Part shown: piece after piece, positions 1 through 8,598 of the stretch
Layout of the letters: every line of letters starts with the position of its first letter
Numbering within the stretch: the stretch's first letter is position 1
From: CAVTJX01 sp963735175
GTDB lineage: Bacteria; Electryoneota; RPQS01
Length of the DNA stretch: 64,000 nt
Assembly: GCA_963735175.1 (NCBI GenBank)
Contig: CAVTJX010000003.1
Location: forward strand, 1 to 64,000
Reading direction: 5' to 3'
Position numbers and translations under genes: made by a program
The notes under the pieces: model-generated
Database searches by the model: none
Told to the model about the DNA's origin: nothing
The model's input: only the letters and a program-made list of their open reading frames with translations

Positions 1-114
1 CACCGACCATGGCCGAATCGGCCCAGCGACAGAGGGAGGAAGTCACCCCCGTGGTGGCCGGAGGTGACGCCGGCGCGGCGCCGGAGGACGCGGGCGAGAT
101 CCTCGCCCGGGCGT

Positions 115-1245
115 TCATTGCGCTGGGCTGGCCACCGCCGACCAGGACGCTCCGTGGTCGGTCGTCTGAAAGGCACCGTGTCCCCTGACGGTCACGTACA
201 CGGCCCCGTTGAACGGGTGCTGATACAGGCCCGTGCACATCGCACTGTTCATCGGGAGGCCATTCCCGTTGGGCTGCCACGTGGCGCCGTAATCCGTGGA
301 GCGGTTAACCAGTTCGAGCCGCCCCCTCCAGAAACACCGTTCCTGGTGCCAGGCGATCCTCGACAATTTGATCCGGCCAGAAGCGGTCGGTCAGCCCGCC
401 ATAGACCTGTTGCCAACTGGCACCGTTATCGGTGGACCGCAGGACGTTGCCGTTCTCCAGTGTGGGAAAGGCCCGTATGAGGGCCATGAGGTCCCCATTC
501 GTCAGCCGGGTCATGCCCGTCACCAACGCGTCGTCCACTCCGATGTCATGCAACGGTGAAAGCGACGTCCACGTGCTACCCAGGTCCGTGCTGCGTTCGA
601 TGCCACCACGTTGCGTGTTGTTCGGCGCGTACCAGTAGTAAGAACCAAAGGCGTAGATCGTGCTGTCGGCGAAGGGGTCCTGATAAATCCCGCAAGGATG
701 GGTGCTCTGATCGAACGGTGTCGCGTCCGCCCACGTGGCTCCATAATCGGTCGAGTTCGGGCAAAGTGGCCTAAGCCGCCGAAGTAGAACCAGACGTTGT
801 GCCGGACCCGCCAGACCTGTCAAAGCTGGGCTCGCTCGATGCGGTAAACGGCTGCGAAAGGAGTGCCAGGTTATGCCGCTGTCAAACGTGTAGGCATGAA
901 CACCGGACACTCCCCCGGCAAGACCCGAAACAAAAACCGTATCGGCGGCCGCATCCAGCGCCCGGACATCACTTATTGATTCGGACGAGTTAGGGAAGAT
1001 TGCAGTGCGCACGGCCTGCCACGTGGCTCCGGCATCGAGCCGAACGCCAGAAGGTTGCTTCGTTCGAGATAACGTATAGGGTGCGCATCGCGCTGTCACA
1101 GGCGATGCCGCTGGCGTCATGGTCGCCCGTGGGCAGTGGCTGCCACGCCGCCTGCACACACCAAGGGCGAGAGCAGGCTCAGGCAGACGGCGATGAGCAG
1201 CAGGGTCACAGAGTGCGGCGCAGGGCCGCGGTGGTTGTCAAACAT
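115..1245 (-). pseudogene. Exported BNR/sialidase-like repeat protein, multiply frameshifted
   Basis: Reading leftward from an ATG at 1245, preceded by GGGAGG about 8 bases upstream, the protein begins MFDNHRGP and has a hydrophobic signal segment (VTLLLIAVCLSLLSPLVCAG). The reading then breaks several times: near 1117-1160, near 1040-1070, near 830, near 770 and near 310-366. In successive frames it keeps giving BNR-type repeat motifs such as DAGATWQ, STDYGATW, STDLGSTW, STDNGASW and TTDHGASW. BNR repeats build beta-propellers found in sialidases and in Ycf48-like or secreted proteins; no catalytic residues can be assigned. The last frame stops at 115 without a C-terminal sorting domain. Either the gene is decayed or the read quality is poor here; the presence of similar breaks elsewhere favours sequence error. 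The 114 bases to the left of its stop hold nothing I can assign with confidence. Confidence 0.6.
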
Positions 1246-1461
1246 GGCATCAGCCTCCCAACTGAAGAATTCCACGTTTCGAAAGGGTTCTTTATTTATA
1301 TGTCCCGGTACCAGAAAATGCCATCGTAGCCAACCCCCGCGATACCGCAGCGAGCCGGGAATCAATATAGGCTTCTGTCCGACCCCACCCCGCGACAGAT
1401 GCTCCACGGGGTGGGGTCTGATTCATTAGAGCGCCGAAGGTCGCTGCCGGTCAGCCCTTAC

Positions 1462-1833
1462 TCAAGTCCTTTTGTCATTCGCCGGGGCTTGGGGTGGCTG
1501 ATGGAAAACGGCACTCCGAAAAAATAGCCGACTGAGAGGATACATTACAAGACCCCAAATCACTACCAGACCGGCCACTACAAGCCAAGAGGTATATTCG
1601 CCTAGTTCCGTCCATTTCACGATGGGCGCGACCATCCAGATCCAAGCGCTGGAGAACAATAACCAGAAGCTCAGCCCCCATACAATCTCCCGCAACCTCG
1701 CGACTTCTTGCCTGAATTCTTCTATGGTTTTTGGCTCCACCTGCTTGCGTACATTCCGCCTCCATAAATAAGTCCAAATCAAGGGCGGAATCAGCGCACC
1801 CACTGTATTAAGTGCGATACGAATCCAGATCAT
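1462..1833 (-). CDS. Small hypothetical membrane protein (123 aa)
   Basis: I do not recognise a family. The protein starts at ATG 1833 with AAAAGGA about 9 bases upstream. It has a hydrophobic N-terminal segment (residues 1-24, ending LIWTYLWRR), a charged amphipathic stretch (KTIEEFRQEVARLREIV, about 35-52) and two further membrane segments (about 53-72 and 82-105), then a short polar Pro-rich tail. This gives three probable transmembrane helices with a small cytoplasmic helix between the first two. It stands alone between two secreted-protein genes on the same strand. Role unknown. Confidence 0.6.
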   Translation of the reverse strand: MIWIRIALNTVGALIPPLIWTYLWRRNVRKQVEPKTIEEFRQEVARLREIVWGLSFWLLFSSAWIWMVAPIVKWTELGEYTSWLVVAGLVVIWGLVMYPLSRLFFRSAVFHQPPQAPANDKRT

Positions 1834-1884
1834 GGTGGTGTCCTTTTCAATTGCAGGAAAATCATCGTCACGTCTATCATAGTA

Positions 1885-3513
1885 TCAACGGCGCTTGTTC
1901 CAGCCCGGATCATTGAAGAAAACGTTGATGAATGAATCCCAAGATGCGCCGATCGCACCAACCCCTGCAGCGCCAATAATTACACCACCTACCAATCCGG
2001 CACCAGGTCCTGCAGCGGCTGCCCACAAATTTCCTGCTATTATGCTCCATGTCCCGAAAGCCTGGGTCGATGACCATACAATGGTCGCCAAAGTGCCCAC
2101 TCCAGAAATGGCACCGGCTACGTCCTTCTTGATGCAGGTTTCCACATCTTCGGGTCTGACATTATCAATCGAGTAGACTGAATCGCCGTTAACGTATGTC
2201 CAGCCTTCTGTGTGGAACTCCCAGCTGTGTAAAGCAATACTCACCAAAGCCGGACAGATTATTTCTTCATTGTTCCAGCTGACAGCATAAAAATCCTCCT
2301 CCAAGGACTCTAAACTATCTATAAACGCACTGTCAGATTGCAGCGTGTCAAAATACAGGATGTCAAACAACCGCAAGATGAATTGTTCCTCACGCAGCGA
2401 AATAATCTGCAATTCCTCAAAGACATCGAAGTAGTGTGCGCGTGTTTCCTGAGTTACTTGGAAATTGAAGATGTTGTTGGTGCTATCCGAAACCCATTGC
2501 ACCAAGCAGGTATCACCAAAAAACCAGGTCGATAAGCTGGTATCACTCAGCACGAAGTTTGCTAATGTCAGGTTATAACATGTGCTGTCTCGGACAAAAC
2601 CCAAAGTGCGGCTTGCAATAGAATCCTGAATCTGCTCTTCGGTCCATGTAGTATCAAAATCCTGGCTCATTTGAGATAATCCATAGCCAAGTCCCCGGTT
2701 ATGATCAATCCCGATCTGGTCCCACGAGCCGTTGGCAACCACAGTGTAATAGAGCTTCTTGTCGGTCGTGCGGGTGACCGTCAGGCTGGTCGTACTGGTG
2801 GTGCCGACGAGGGTGGTGAAGGGGCCTTCGGGGGAATCGGCGGAATAGACCTTATACTCGGGTACGCCGGTGGCTTTCCAGCGGAAGGTCAGTTCGTTCG
2901 TGGAGGGATCGTAGGCAATCGTGGTGTTGCAGGGGGCGGAGACGAGGGCGCTGGAGAAATCCTCGCCATAGGAGCTGGAGGATTCGAAGCCGCCCTCGTC
3001 AGCAATCAGGCCGGACTCTGAGGTAGTCGGTGGCGCAGTACGCGGTGTCGCACGTCCATGTGCTGACCTCAAATTCCGTATAGCCTTGCGGATCTTCAAG
3101 GGTGTTGGATACCCACGTGTCATCGTCAAGGCAAATCCGCAAATACCAGCGGTTGGGATCGGGCAGGGTGCCGACGGACGCGAGCGCGGCATCCATGTAA
3201 AAATGACCGGCGCCAAGCTCCAGCGCGGCGCCATTCATCAGGAAGCGGTTGCGATTGACGGTTTGCACCGGGCCATCTTCGCACTCGGGCGGATTGTCGC
3301 ACACGGGCGCGAGCGTGTCCTCGGCGGAAACGCCGATTGTGCCGCGGTCCCAGATGATTTGCACGATCGTGCTGTCCGGAATCGGGATCGTGTCGTTACA
3401 GGTTGTGGTCAGGATCTGATCGGTCTCAGACATGACCACGTTAAATTGCGCCCAGAGGGGGGAAGCAGCGAGCAGCAGCGAAAGCAGCAGCAGAATCGTC
3501 TTGAAGCTTTCAT
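1885..3513 (-). CDS. Exported protein with fibronectin-like domain and Gly/Ala-rich hydrophobic tail (frameshifted)
   Basis: The likely start is ATG 3513, with GAGGAG about 9 bases upstream. A one-base loss in the following A run must be restored to read the clear signal peptide KTILLLLSLLLAASPLWAQ. After it come a Cys-rich N-terminal region (to about 3010) and a second frame change near 3000-3030. The downstream part has a fibronectin-III-like stretch (ELTFRWKATGVPEYKVYSA, then KKLYYTVVANG), a long acidic, aromatic region, and a C-terminal 60-residue hydrophobic Gly/Ala-rich segment (AGPGAGLVGGVIIGAAGVG) ending SFINVFFNDPGWNKRR. No known family is recognised for the whole. The two indels cancel, so the span stays a multiple of three. 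The hydrophobic tail could be a membrane anchor or resemble bacteriocin-like helices; this is inference. Confidence 0.55.
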
Positions 3514-3857
3514 GGCAGCAGTCTCCTCAAGTGATAATATAACAAAAACGGGAATTCATTCGATGCGATTTAGTGGGGTAATCTGATATATTAATATACA
3601 GTGGGGGGGGGGCGGATAATCAACAACGATCAATGACTTAAATGGGTGCATCCGAAGATTATTCGAGTGGCTGGAAACACCACTAAATATCTGAAATGTA
3701 ACAACATGATGCCCGGTATGCCAGATTGCAACTCAATCTGGAAAGGTCAGCGCTCAAAAAAGACCACCAACTCTACTAAGGAGTGGTTGCTTCTTTCCGC
3801 GCAATGGGGTATATTTCCCCATTCTTTACTGCTCCATCAACATCGAGAGACCATTTC

Positions 3858-5001
3858 ATGGATTATTTTCTGACTGAAGATCAGACTTCCCTCAGAGATT
3901 TAGTGCGCCAGATCGCCGAAGAGCAGGTCAAGCCGGTGCGGGCCAAATACGACCTCGAAGGGAAGTTTCCCTGGGATGTCGTGAAGGTCTTTGCCGAGGC
4001 GGGCCTCTTCAGCGTCGTTGTCCCCGAAGAATACGGCGGGATGGGCATGGGCGTGTTTGAACTGGCAATTATGACCGAAGAGCTGTCGCGGGTCTGCGGT
4101 GGGATCGCGCTGTCCGTGGCGGCCTCGGCGCTGGGCACCTTCCCGATCCTGATAAGTGGCAACGACGAGCAGAAAAAGCGCTATCTGCCCAACCTCGCTT
4201 CGGGCAAGCATCTCGGAGCCTTCTGCCTGACCGAACCGAACGCGGGCAGCGACGCGGGCTCGATGGCGACACGGGCCGAAAAGCACGGTGACGAATATAT
4301 TCTTCAACGGCACGAAGATCTTCATCACCAACGGCGGCGTGGCCAATACGCTGACGGTGATTGCCGTCACCGATCCGGCCAAGGGTGCGCGCGGGACGTC
4401 GGCGTTCATCGTGGAAAGTGATTACCCCGGCTTCCGCGTGGGCAAGGAAGAAGACAAGATGGGCATCCGCGCCAGTTCGACGGCGGAGATCATCTTCGAA
4501 GACTGCCGCGTACCGGCGAAGAATCTGTTAGGCCGCGAAGGCGAAGGCTTCATGATTGCCATGAAGACGCTGGACAAGTCGCGGCCCGGCGTGGCCTCGC
4601 AGGCGCTGGGCATTGCCCAGGGAGCGTATGAAGCGGCCCTGGATTACGCGAAGCACCGCGTGCAGTTCGGCCATCCGATCGCGAGCTTGCAGGCGATTCA
4701 GTTCATGATCGCCGACATGGCCACGGCCATCGAATCGTCGCGCGCGCTGCTGTACATGGCGGCGAAGAATATCGACGCGGGCGTGAAAGACATCGGCGCG
4801 TGCTCGGCGATGAGCAAGCTGCTGGCCTCGGACGTGGCGATGAAGGTGACGACCGATGCGGTGCAGATTTTCGGCGGCTACGGCTACATGCGCGATTATC
4901 CCATCGAAAAGTTCATGCGCGACGCGAAGATCACGCAGATCTACGAAGGCACGAACCAGATTCAGCGGCTGGTCATCGCCCGCAACTTGATGCGCGGGTA
5001 A
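3858..5001 (+). CDS. Acyl-CoA dehydrogenase, short/medium-chain type (one frameshift)
   Basis: This FAD enzyme oxidises an acyl-CoA to the trans-2-enoyl-CoA and passes electrons to ETF. The protein begins MDYFLTEDQ at ATG 3858. Visible family signatures are the N-terminal helical domain, CLTEPNAGSDAGS (FAD/substrate region), RPGVASQALGIAQGA, and the C-terminal QIYEGTNQIQRLVIARNLM, where the Glu of YEGT is the usual catalytic base of the short/medium-chain and butyryl-CoA classes. The frame breaks near 4306: removing one C turns the reading into the canonical YILNGTKIFITNGG. The span is one base over a multiple of three, which fits a single insertion, giving about 380 residues, the normal family length. 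It stands alone, followed by a hairpin terminator. The exact chain length or substrate cannot be told. Confidence 0.88.
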
Positions 5002-5018
5002 ATCCGGGAATTGGTTAC

Positions 5019-5050
5019 AAAGAGCGGGCTGTAAGGGTCCGCTCTTTCTT
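5019..5050 (+). terminator. Intrinsic terminator after the acyl-CoA dehydrogenase
   Basis: AAAGAGCGG (5019-5027) pairs with CCGCTCTTT (5039-5047) around an 11-base loop and runs into CTTTCTT. It lies 18 bases after the stop codon. Confidence 0.75.
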
Positions 5051-5105
5051 TCTTGGAGAATCACGGGCGGGTCCGAGATTCGCCCCTACGATGTAATCGT
5101 GAGAT

Positions 5106-5432
5106 ATGCCCATCATTCGTCATTACAAACATCTGCCGCCCGCGGAGAAATTCCATGTCGGCCGCAGGATCTGGCGCTCGATCATCGGCTTTACCGTGCT
5201 TGGCATTGGCTTCGCGCTGCTCGTGCTGCCGGGGCCGGCCATCGTTGTGATTCCCGTCGGCCTCGCGATTCTGGCGACGGAATATGCCTGGGCGCGGCGC
5301 TATCTGAACCGCTTCAAGGAAGAAGGGGAGAAGCTGGGGAGGATTCTGCTGCCGAACTGGATTGGGCGTCGCCGAAAGGATGAAGACGGAAGGGTGAAGG
5401 CTGAAGAAAACGCGGAAACATTGAAACGCTGA
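5106..5432 (+). CDS. PGPGW-family small membrane protein
   Basis: A 108-residue protein with a charged N-terminus (HYKHLPPAEKFHVGRRIWR), a hydrophobic hairpin (about residues 24-60) containing LLVLPGPAIVVIPVGLAIL, and a basic cytoplasmic tail (NRFKEEGEKLGRILL...RRRKDEDGR). The Pro-Gly-Pro turn between two membrane segments followed by a conserved ILATEYAWARRYL is the signature of the putative transmembrane PGPGW family. Its function is not known. The start is ATG 5106 with only a weak ribosome site. The C-terminal 20 residues are low-complexity and charged. A terminator follows, so it is probably monocistronic. Confidence 0.75.
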   Translation: MPIIRHYKHLPPAEKFHVGRRIWRSIIGFTVLGIGFALLVLPGPAIVVIPVGLAILATEYAWARRYLNRFKEEGEKLGRILLPNWIGRRRKDEDGRVKAEENAETLKR

Positions 5433-5467
5433 AATGTGGACGCGACGGTCCTTTATTTGTTTTGATA

Positions 5468-5498
5468 AGCGTCCGATTGACTCGGGCGCTCTTTTTCT
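5468..5498 (+). terminator. Intrinsic terminator after the PGPGW gene
   Basis: AGCGTCCGA (5468-5476) pairs with TCGGGCGCT (5482-5490) with one G-U pair and a 5-base loop, followed by CTTTTTCT. Confidence 0.7.
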
Positions 5499-5549
5499 GT
5501 AGATTGTCCGCTGATTCGCGGATTGTCAAGCCCTTTAACCCGTCCTGCG

Positions 5550-6914
5550 ATGACTGATTCTCCCTTATTTGGCGACGCTCCGCCGTCGGTCGATGCGCCG
5601 CTGGCCGAACGGATGCGGCCGCAAAAACTGGCCGATGTGGTCGGGCAGGAGCATGTGCTCGGTCCCGAGGGTTTGCTGTCGCGGCTCGTGGCCGGAGGGA
5701 CGCTGCCCAGTCTGATTTTCTGGGGCGAGCCGGGGACGGGCAAAACCACGCTGGCGCGGATCCTCGCGCGCACTCTGGATTACCATTTCGTGCCGCTCTC
5801 GGCGGTGACGACGGGCGTGAAGGAGCTGCGGGGGCTGCTCGAGCAGGCGCGGCAGACGCGGGCCGGGGGGCATCGCACGCTGTTGTTTGTCGATGAAATT
5901 CACCGCTGGTCCAAGTCGCAGCAGGATGCGCTGCTGCACGCGGTGGAGGACGGCACGGTGACGCTGCTGGGCGCGACGACGGAGAACCCGTCGTTTGAAG
6001 TGATCTCGCCGCTGCTCTCGCGCGCCCGGGTGCTGCGCTTTCAAGCGCTCAGCGCCGAACAGTTGAAGACGCTGCTCTATCGCGCGCTGGCGAATGATCC
6101 GCAGTTGCTGACACAGACCGTTGAAATCACGCCCGACGGCGAGCATGCGCTGCTCACACTCTCGGGCGGCGACGCGCGGGCGCTCTACAACGCGCTGGAG
6201 ATCGCGGTGGCGATTGCGCCGCGGAAGAAGACTCCCACCCCCCCTAACCCCCCCGCCGGCGGGGGGGAACCGATCCGCATCGATCAGAAGCTGATTGAGC
6301 AGAGCGTGCTCAAGCGGATGCCGCTCTATGACAAGAAGGGCGAGGCGCATTACGACACAATTTCGGCCTTCATCAAGTCGGTGCGGGCCTCGGATCCGGA
6401 TGCGGCGATTTATTATCTCGCGCGGATGCTGGCGGCGGGGGAAGATCCGCTGTTCGTCGCACGGCGGCTGATCATTCTGGCAAGCGAAGACATCGGCAAC
6501 GCCAATCCCACCGGCCTCGTGCTGGCGACGGCGGGGGCCGAGGCGGTGCATCAGATCGGCATGCCCGAGGCGCGGATCATTCTCGCGCAGGTGACGACGT
6601 ATCTTGCATCTTCACCCAAATCCAACGCGGCCTACAAAGCGATCAGCGACGCGCTGGAGGCGGTGGAGAACGAAACCTTTCCGGCGGCGGTGCCGCTGCA
6701 CCTGCGCAATCCGGTGACGGGGCTCTTGAAAAGTGAAGGCTACGGCAAAGGCTACGTCTATCCGCATGACCATCCCGGTCACTTCGTGGAAGGCGAGCAT
6801 CTGCCGCAGGAATACAAGGACCGGATCTTCTACGATCCGACGGATCTGGGCCGCGAATCCGAAATCCGCGCGCGGCTGATGAAGTGGTGGAAGAAACGGC
6901 GGAAGGACGATTAA
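5550..6914 (+). CDS. rarA: Replication-associated recombination protein A (RarA/MgsA), AAA+ ATPase
   Basis: A clamp-loader-like ATPase that acts at stalled replication forks with SSB. From ATG 5550 it encodes 454 residues beginning MTDSPLFG; a TTG nine codons upstream is a less likely start. It shows the family N-terminus PLAERMRPQKLADVVGQEHVLG, Walker A GEPGTGKTT (about residue 58), Walker B LLFVDEIHRW, sensor 1 LLGATTENPSFEV, the arginine-finger region PLLSRARVL, and the C-terminal tetramerisation and MgsA domain with SFIKSVRASDPDAAIYYLARML. A Pro/Gly-rich linker (KTPTPPNPPAGGGEP, residues about 231-246) lies between the AAA+ lid and the C-terminal part and is encoded by a perfect C/G palindrome, which is unusual. 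The rest is intact and full length. Confidence 0.95.
   Translation: MTDSPLFGDAPPSVDAPLAERMRPQKLADVVGQEHVLGPEGLLSRLVAGGTLPSLIFWGEPGTGKTTLARILARTLDYHFVPLSAVTTGVKELRGLLEQARQTRAGGHRTLLFVDEIHRWSKSQQDALLHAVEDGTVTLLGATTENPSFEVISPLLSRARVLRFQALSAEQLKTLLYRALANDPQLLTQTVEITPDGEHALLTLSGGDARALYNALEIAVAIAPRKKTPTPPNPPAGGGEPIRIDQKLIEQSVLKRMPLYDKKGEAHYDTISAFIKSVRASDPDAAIYYLARMLAAGEDPLFVARRLIILASEDIGNANPTGLVLATAGAEAVHQIGMPEARIILAQVTTYLASSPKSNAAYKAISDALEAVENETFPAAVPLHLRNPVTGLLKSEGYGKGYVYPHDHPGHFVEGEHLPQEYKDRIFYDPTDLGRESEIRARLMKWWKKRRKDD
6248..6267. repeat. 20-bp C/G palindrome inside rarA
   Basis: Seven C, then GCCGGC, then seven G form a perfect inverted repeat within the coding frame. It is preceded by further C runs (ACTCCCACCCCCCCTAA). 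It encodes the PNPPAGGG linker of RarA. It looks like an inserted short repeat tolerated in a flexible loop. Confidence 0.7.
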
Positions 6915-6954
6915 CAGGTCGCGGCGACGGTACGCCCCGGTAGTGAGAGTAGAC

Positions 6955-6990
6955 GCGGGCGGCTCTTTTCAGAGCCGCCCGCGTTTTGTT
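6955..6990. terminator. Bidirectional hairpin terminator between rarA and the convergent secreted gene
   Basis: GCGGGCGGCTC (6955-6965) pairs perfectly with GAGCCGCCCGC (6972-6982), loop TTTTCA, followed by GTTTTGTT on the plus strand. It lies between the 3' ends of rarA (6914) and the minus-strand gene ending at 7007. Confidence 0.8.
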
Positions 6991-7006
6991 GCGTCAGGCA
7001 CTGCGC

Positions 7007-8477
7007 TCAGTGCTGCACGGCGTCGTGCGGCAGGCGGCGGTGGCGCGAGAAAAGCAGTCCGTACTCGCGAGTCACCAGATAGAATTTCTTGTCCGTCAAC
7101 GGATCGGGATCGGTCCAAATGGCCACGGGAGTGGCGATGCGCACCGACGCTTCCAGCGTCCATGCCGGATCGGCGGGATTATTCGCGGCGTTGGGTTCGG
7201 TGGTGCTGAAGATGTTGTACTCGCCGGGTCGCGGCACGGTCCAGCGCAGCTCCATTCCGGCGCCGTTCGGATCATAGTGCACGCGCAGGTCGCGCACGGT
7301 ATCGCCGGGCTGCGGCGCGGCGGCGGTGGTGATTGCATAGAAATCGTAGTTGCCGATGCCGTAGGAATTTGTTTCACCGGCTACGACGAAGCCCTCGTGC
7401 ATGGTCTGAATGGCCGTCCACGCGACATCAGCTTGCGGACCGCCGTAGACGCGCGCCCATTCCTGCTGTCCAGTGCTGTCGGTCTTCACCGTAAAGACAT
7501 CGGTGGTGCTGCTGCCCGTCGGTGCGGTGTAACCGGCGGCGAAAAAGCCACCGTCGGAGGTCTGCAAAATGGCGTTGGCTTCGTCCGCGCCCGGCCCGCT
7601 CAGCAGGCGTGACCACTGCTGCCCACCGTCGATGCCGACTTTTAGCAGGTAGACATCGGGGTTTGCCGCTTGGGGCAGCCACGACTGCCCGGCGGCAATG
7701 AAGCCGCCGTCACGGGTGAGGGCTACGGCGTTAATCCAGTCCTGATCGGGTCCGCCGTACGTGCGCATCCAGAGTGTATCACCCAGGGAGTTGGTGCGGA
7801 TCATCAGAGCGTCGCTCCAACTGCCGCCCGCGCTCCAGGCGGAGCCGGCCACGATGAAGCCGCCGTCCGGAGTGACTTGCACGGCGCGGCCTTCGTCGGC
7901 CTGGGCCGTACCGTACGTGTGCGACCAGAGCAGTTGCCCGGAGGCGTCGGTCTTCAGTAGATAGACATCGGAACTGCCGGCGCCGAAGGAGCCGGTGATG
8001 CCGGCCACGGCGAAGCCGCCGCCCGGAATTTCAGTGACACCGCGGCCGTAATCGCCGGCGGCGCCGCCATACGCGCGCGTCCAGAGCGTATCGCCCGTAG
8101 TGGTGAGGCGCAACAAATAGACGTCACTCAGTCCCGCGCCGAACGAAGCGGTGGAGCCGGCGACGATGAAGCCGCCGTCGGCGGTCTGGCGGATGGCGCG
8201 CGCGCCGTCATTCCCGCTGCCGCCGATAGCGGCGCGTCCAGACAGTGTCGCCGTCGGACGTGGTGCGGACGAGCAGGACGTCGTGCTGGTTGCCGACCGA
8301 GTTGCTCTGGCCGGCAAAGATGAATCCCTCATCGGCGGTCTGCTGCACGGCATAACACCAGTCGTTGCCGTCGCCGCCATAGGTTTGCGTCCACAGCGTG
8401 TCCGGACCGCTCTGGGCCCGGGCCATTGCCGCCACGGCGAAAAGGATCAGAAGAAATCTTGCCCGCAAGTGTGTCAT
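7007..8477 (-). CDS. Exported beta-propeller repeat protein with FN3-like C-terminal domain (one frameshift)
   Basis: From ATG 8477 the protein has a signal peptide (RARFLLILFAVAAMARAQ). It continues with seven or eight repeats of about 50-55 residues, each with the pattern DGGFIVAGxTxSFGxGxxDVYLLKTDxxGDTLWxRTYGG. Such Trp/Gly repeats form PQQ-like or Kelch-like propeller blades. After the repeats comes a fibronectin-type domain (DLRVHYDPNGAGMELRWTVP...YNIFSTTEPNA) ending KKFYLVTREYG. There is no sorting tail. A one-base insertion near 8215-8220 separates the first repeat and a half from the rest; the span is one base over a multiple of three. The repeat spacing is regular across the break, so the gene is probably intact in the organism. 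Likely surface or secreted; no enzymatic motif is seen. Confidence 0.75.
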
Positions 8478-8598
8478 CGGATCGCCTGTCCTGTCCGGTA
8501 AGATGCGTGAAGAACTGTCTGCTGACAAAAAGGTGCGTGCAGCCATCCCCCCGCCCTCAAATGAACAGGGTACGTGGAGACGGGAAGATCACAGATTT

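Noticed and set aside
9..194. Plus-strand ORF of about 61 codons beginning MAESAQRQREEVTP at the window edge
   Set aside because: Codon pattern in the first 130 bases looks coding, but the frame then runs into the convincing minus-strand BNR protein. It may be a chimeric contig edge; the sequence is too short to call.
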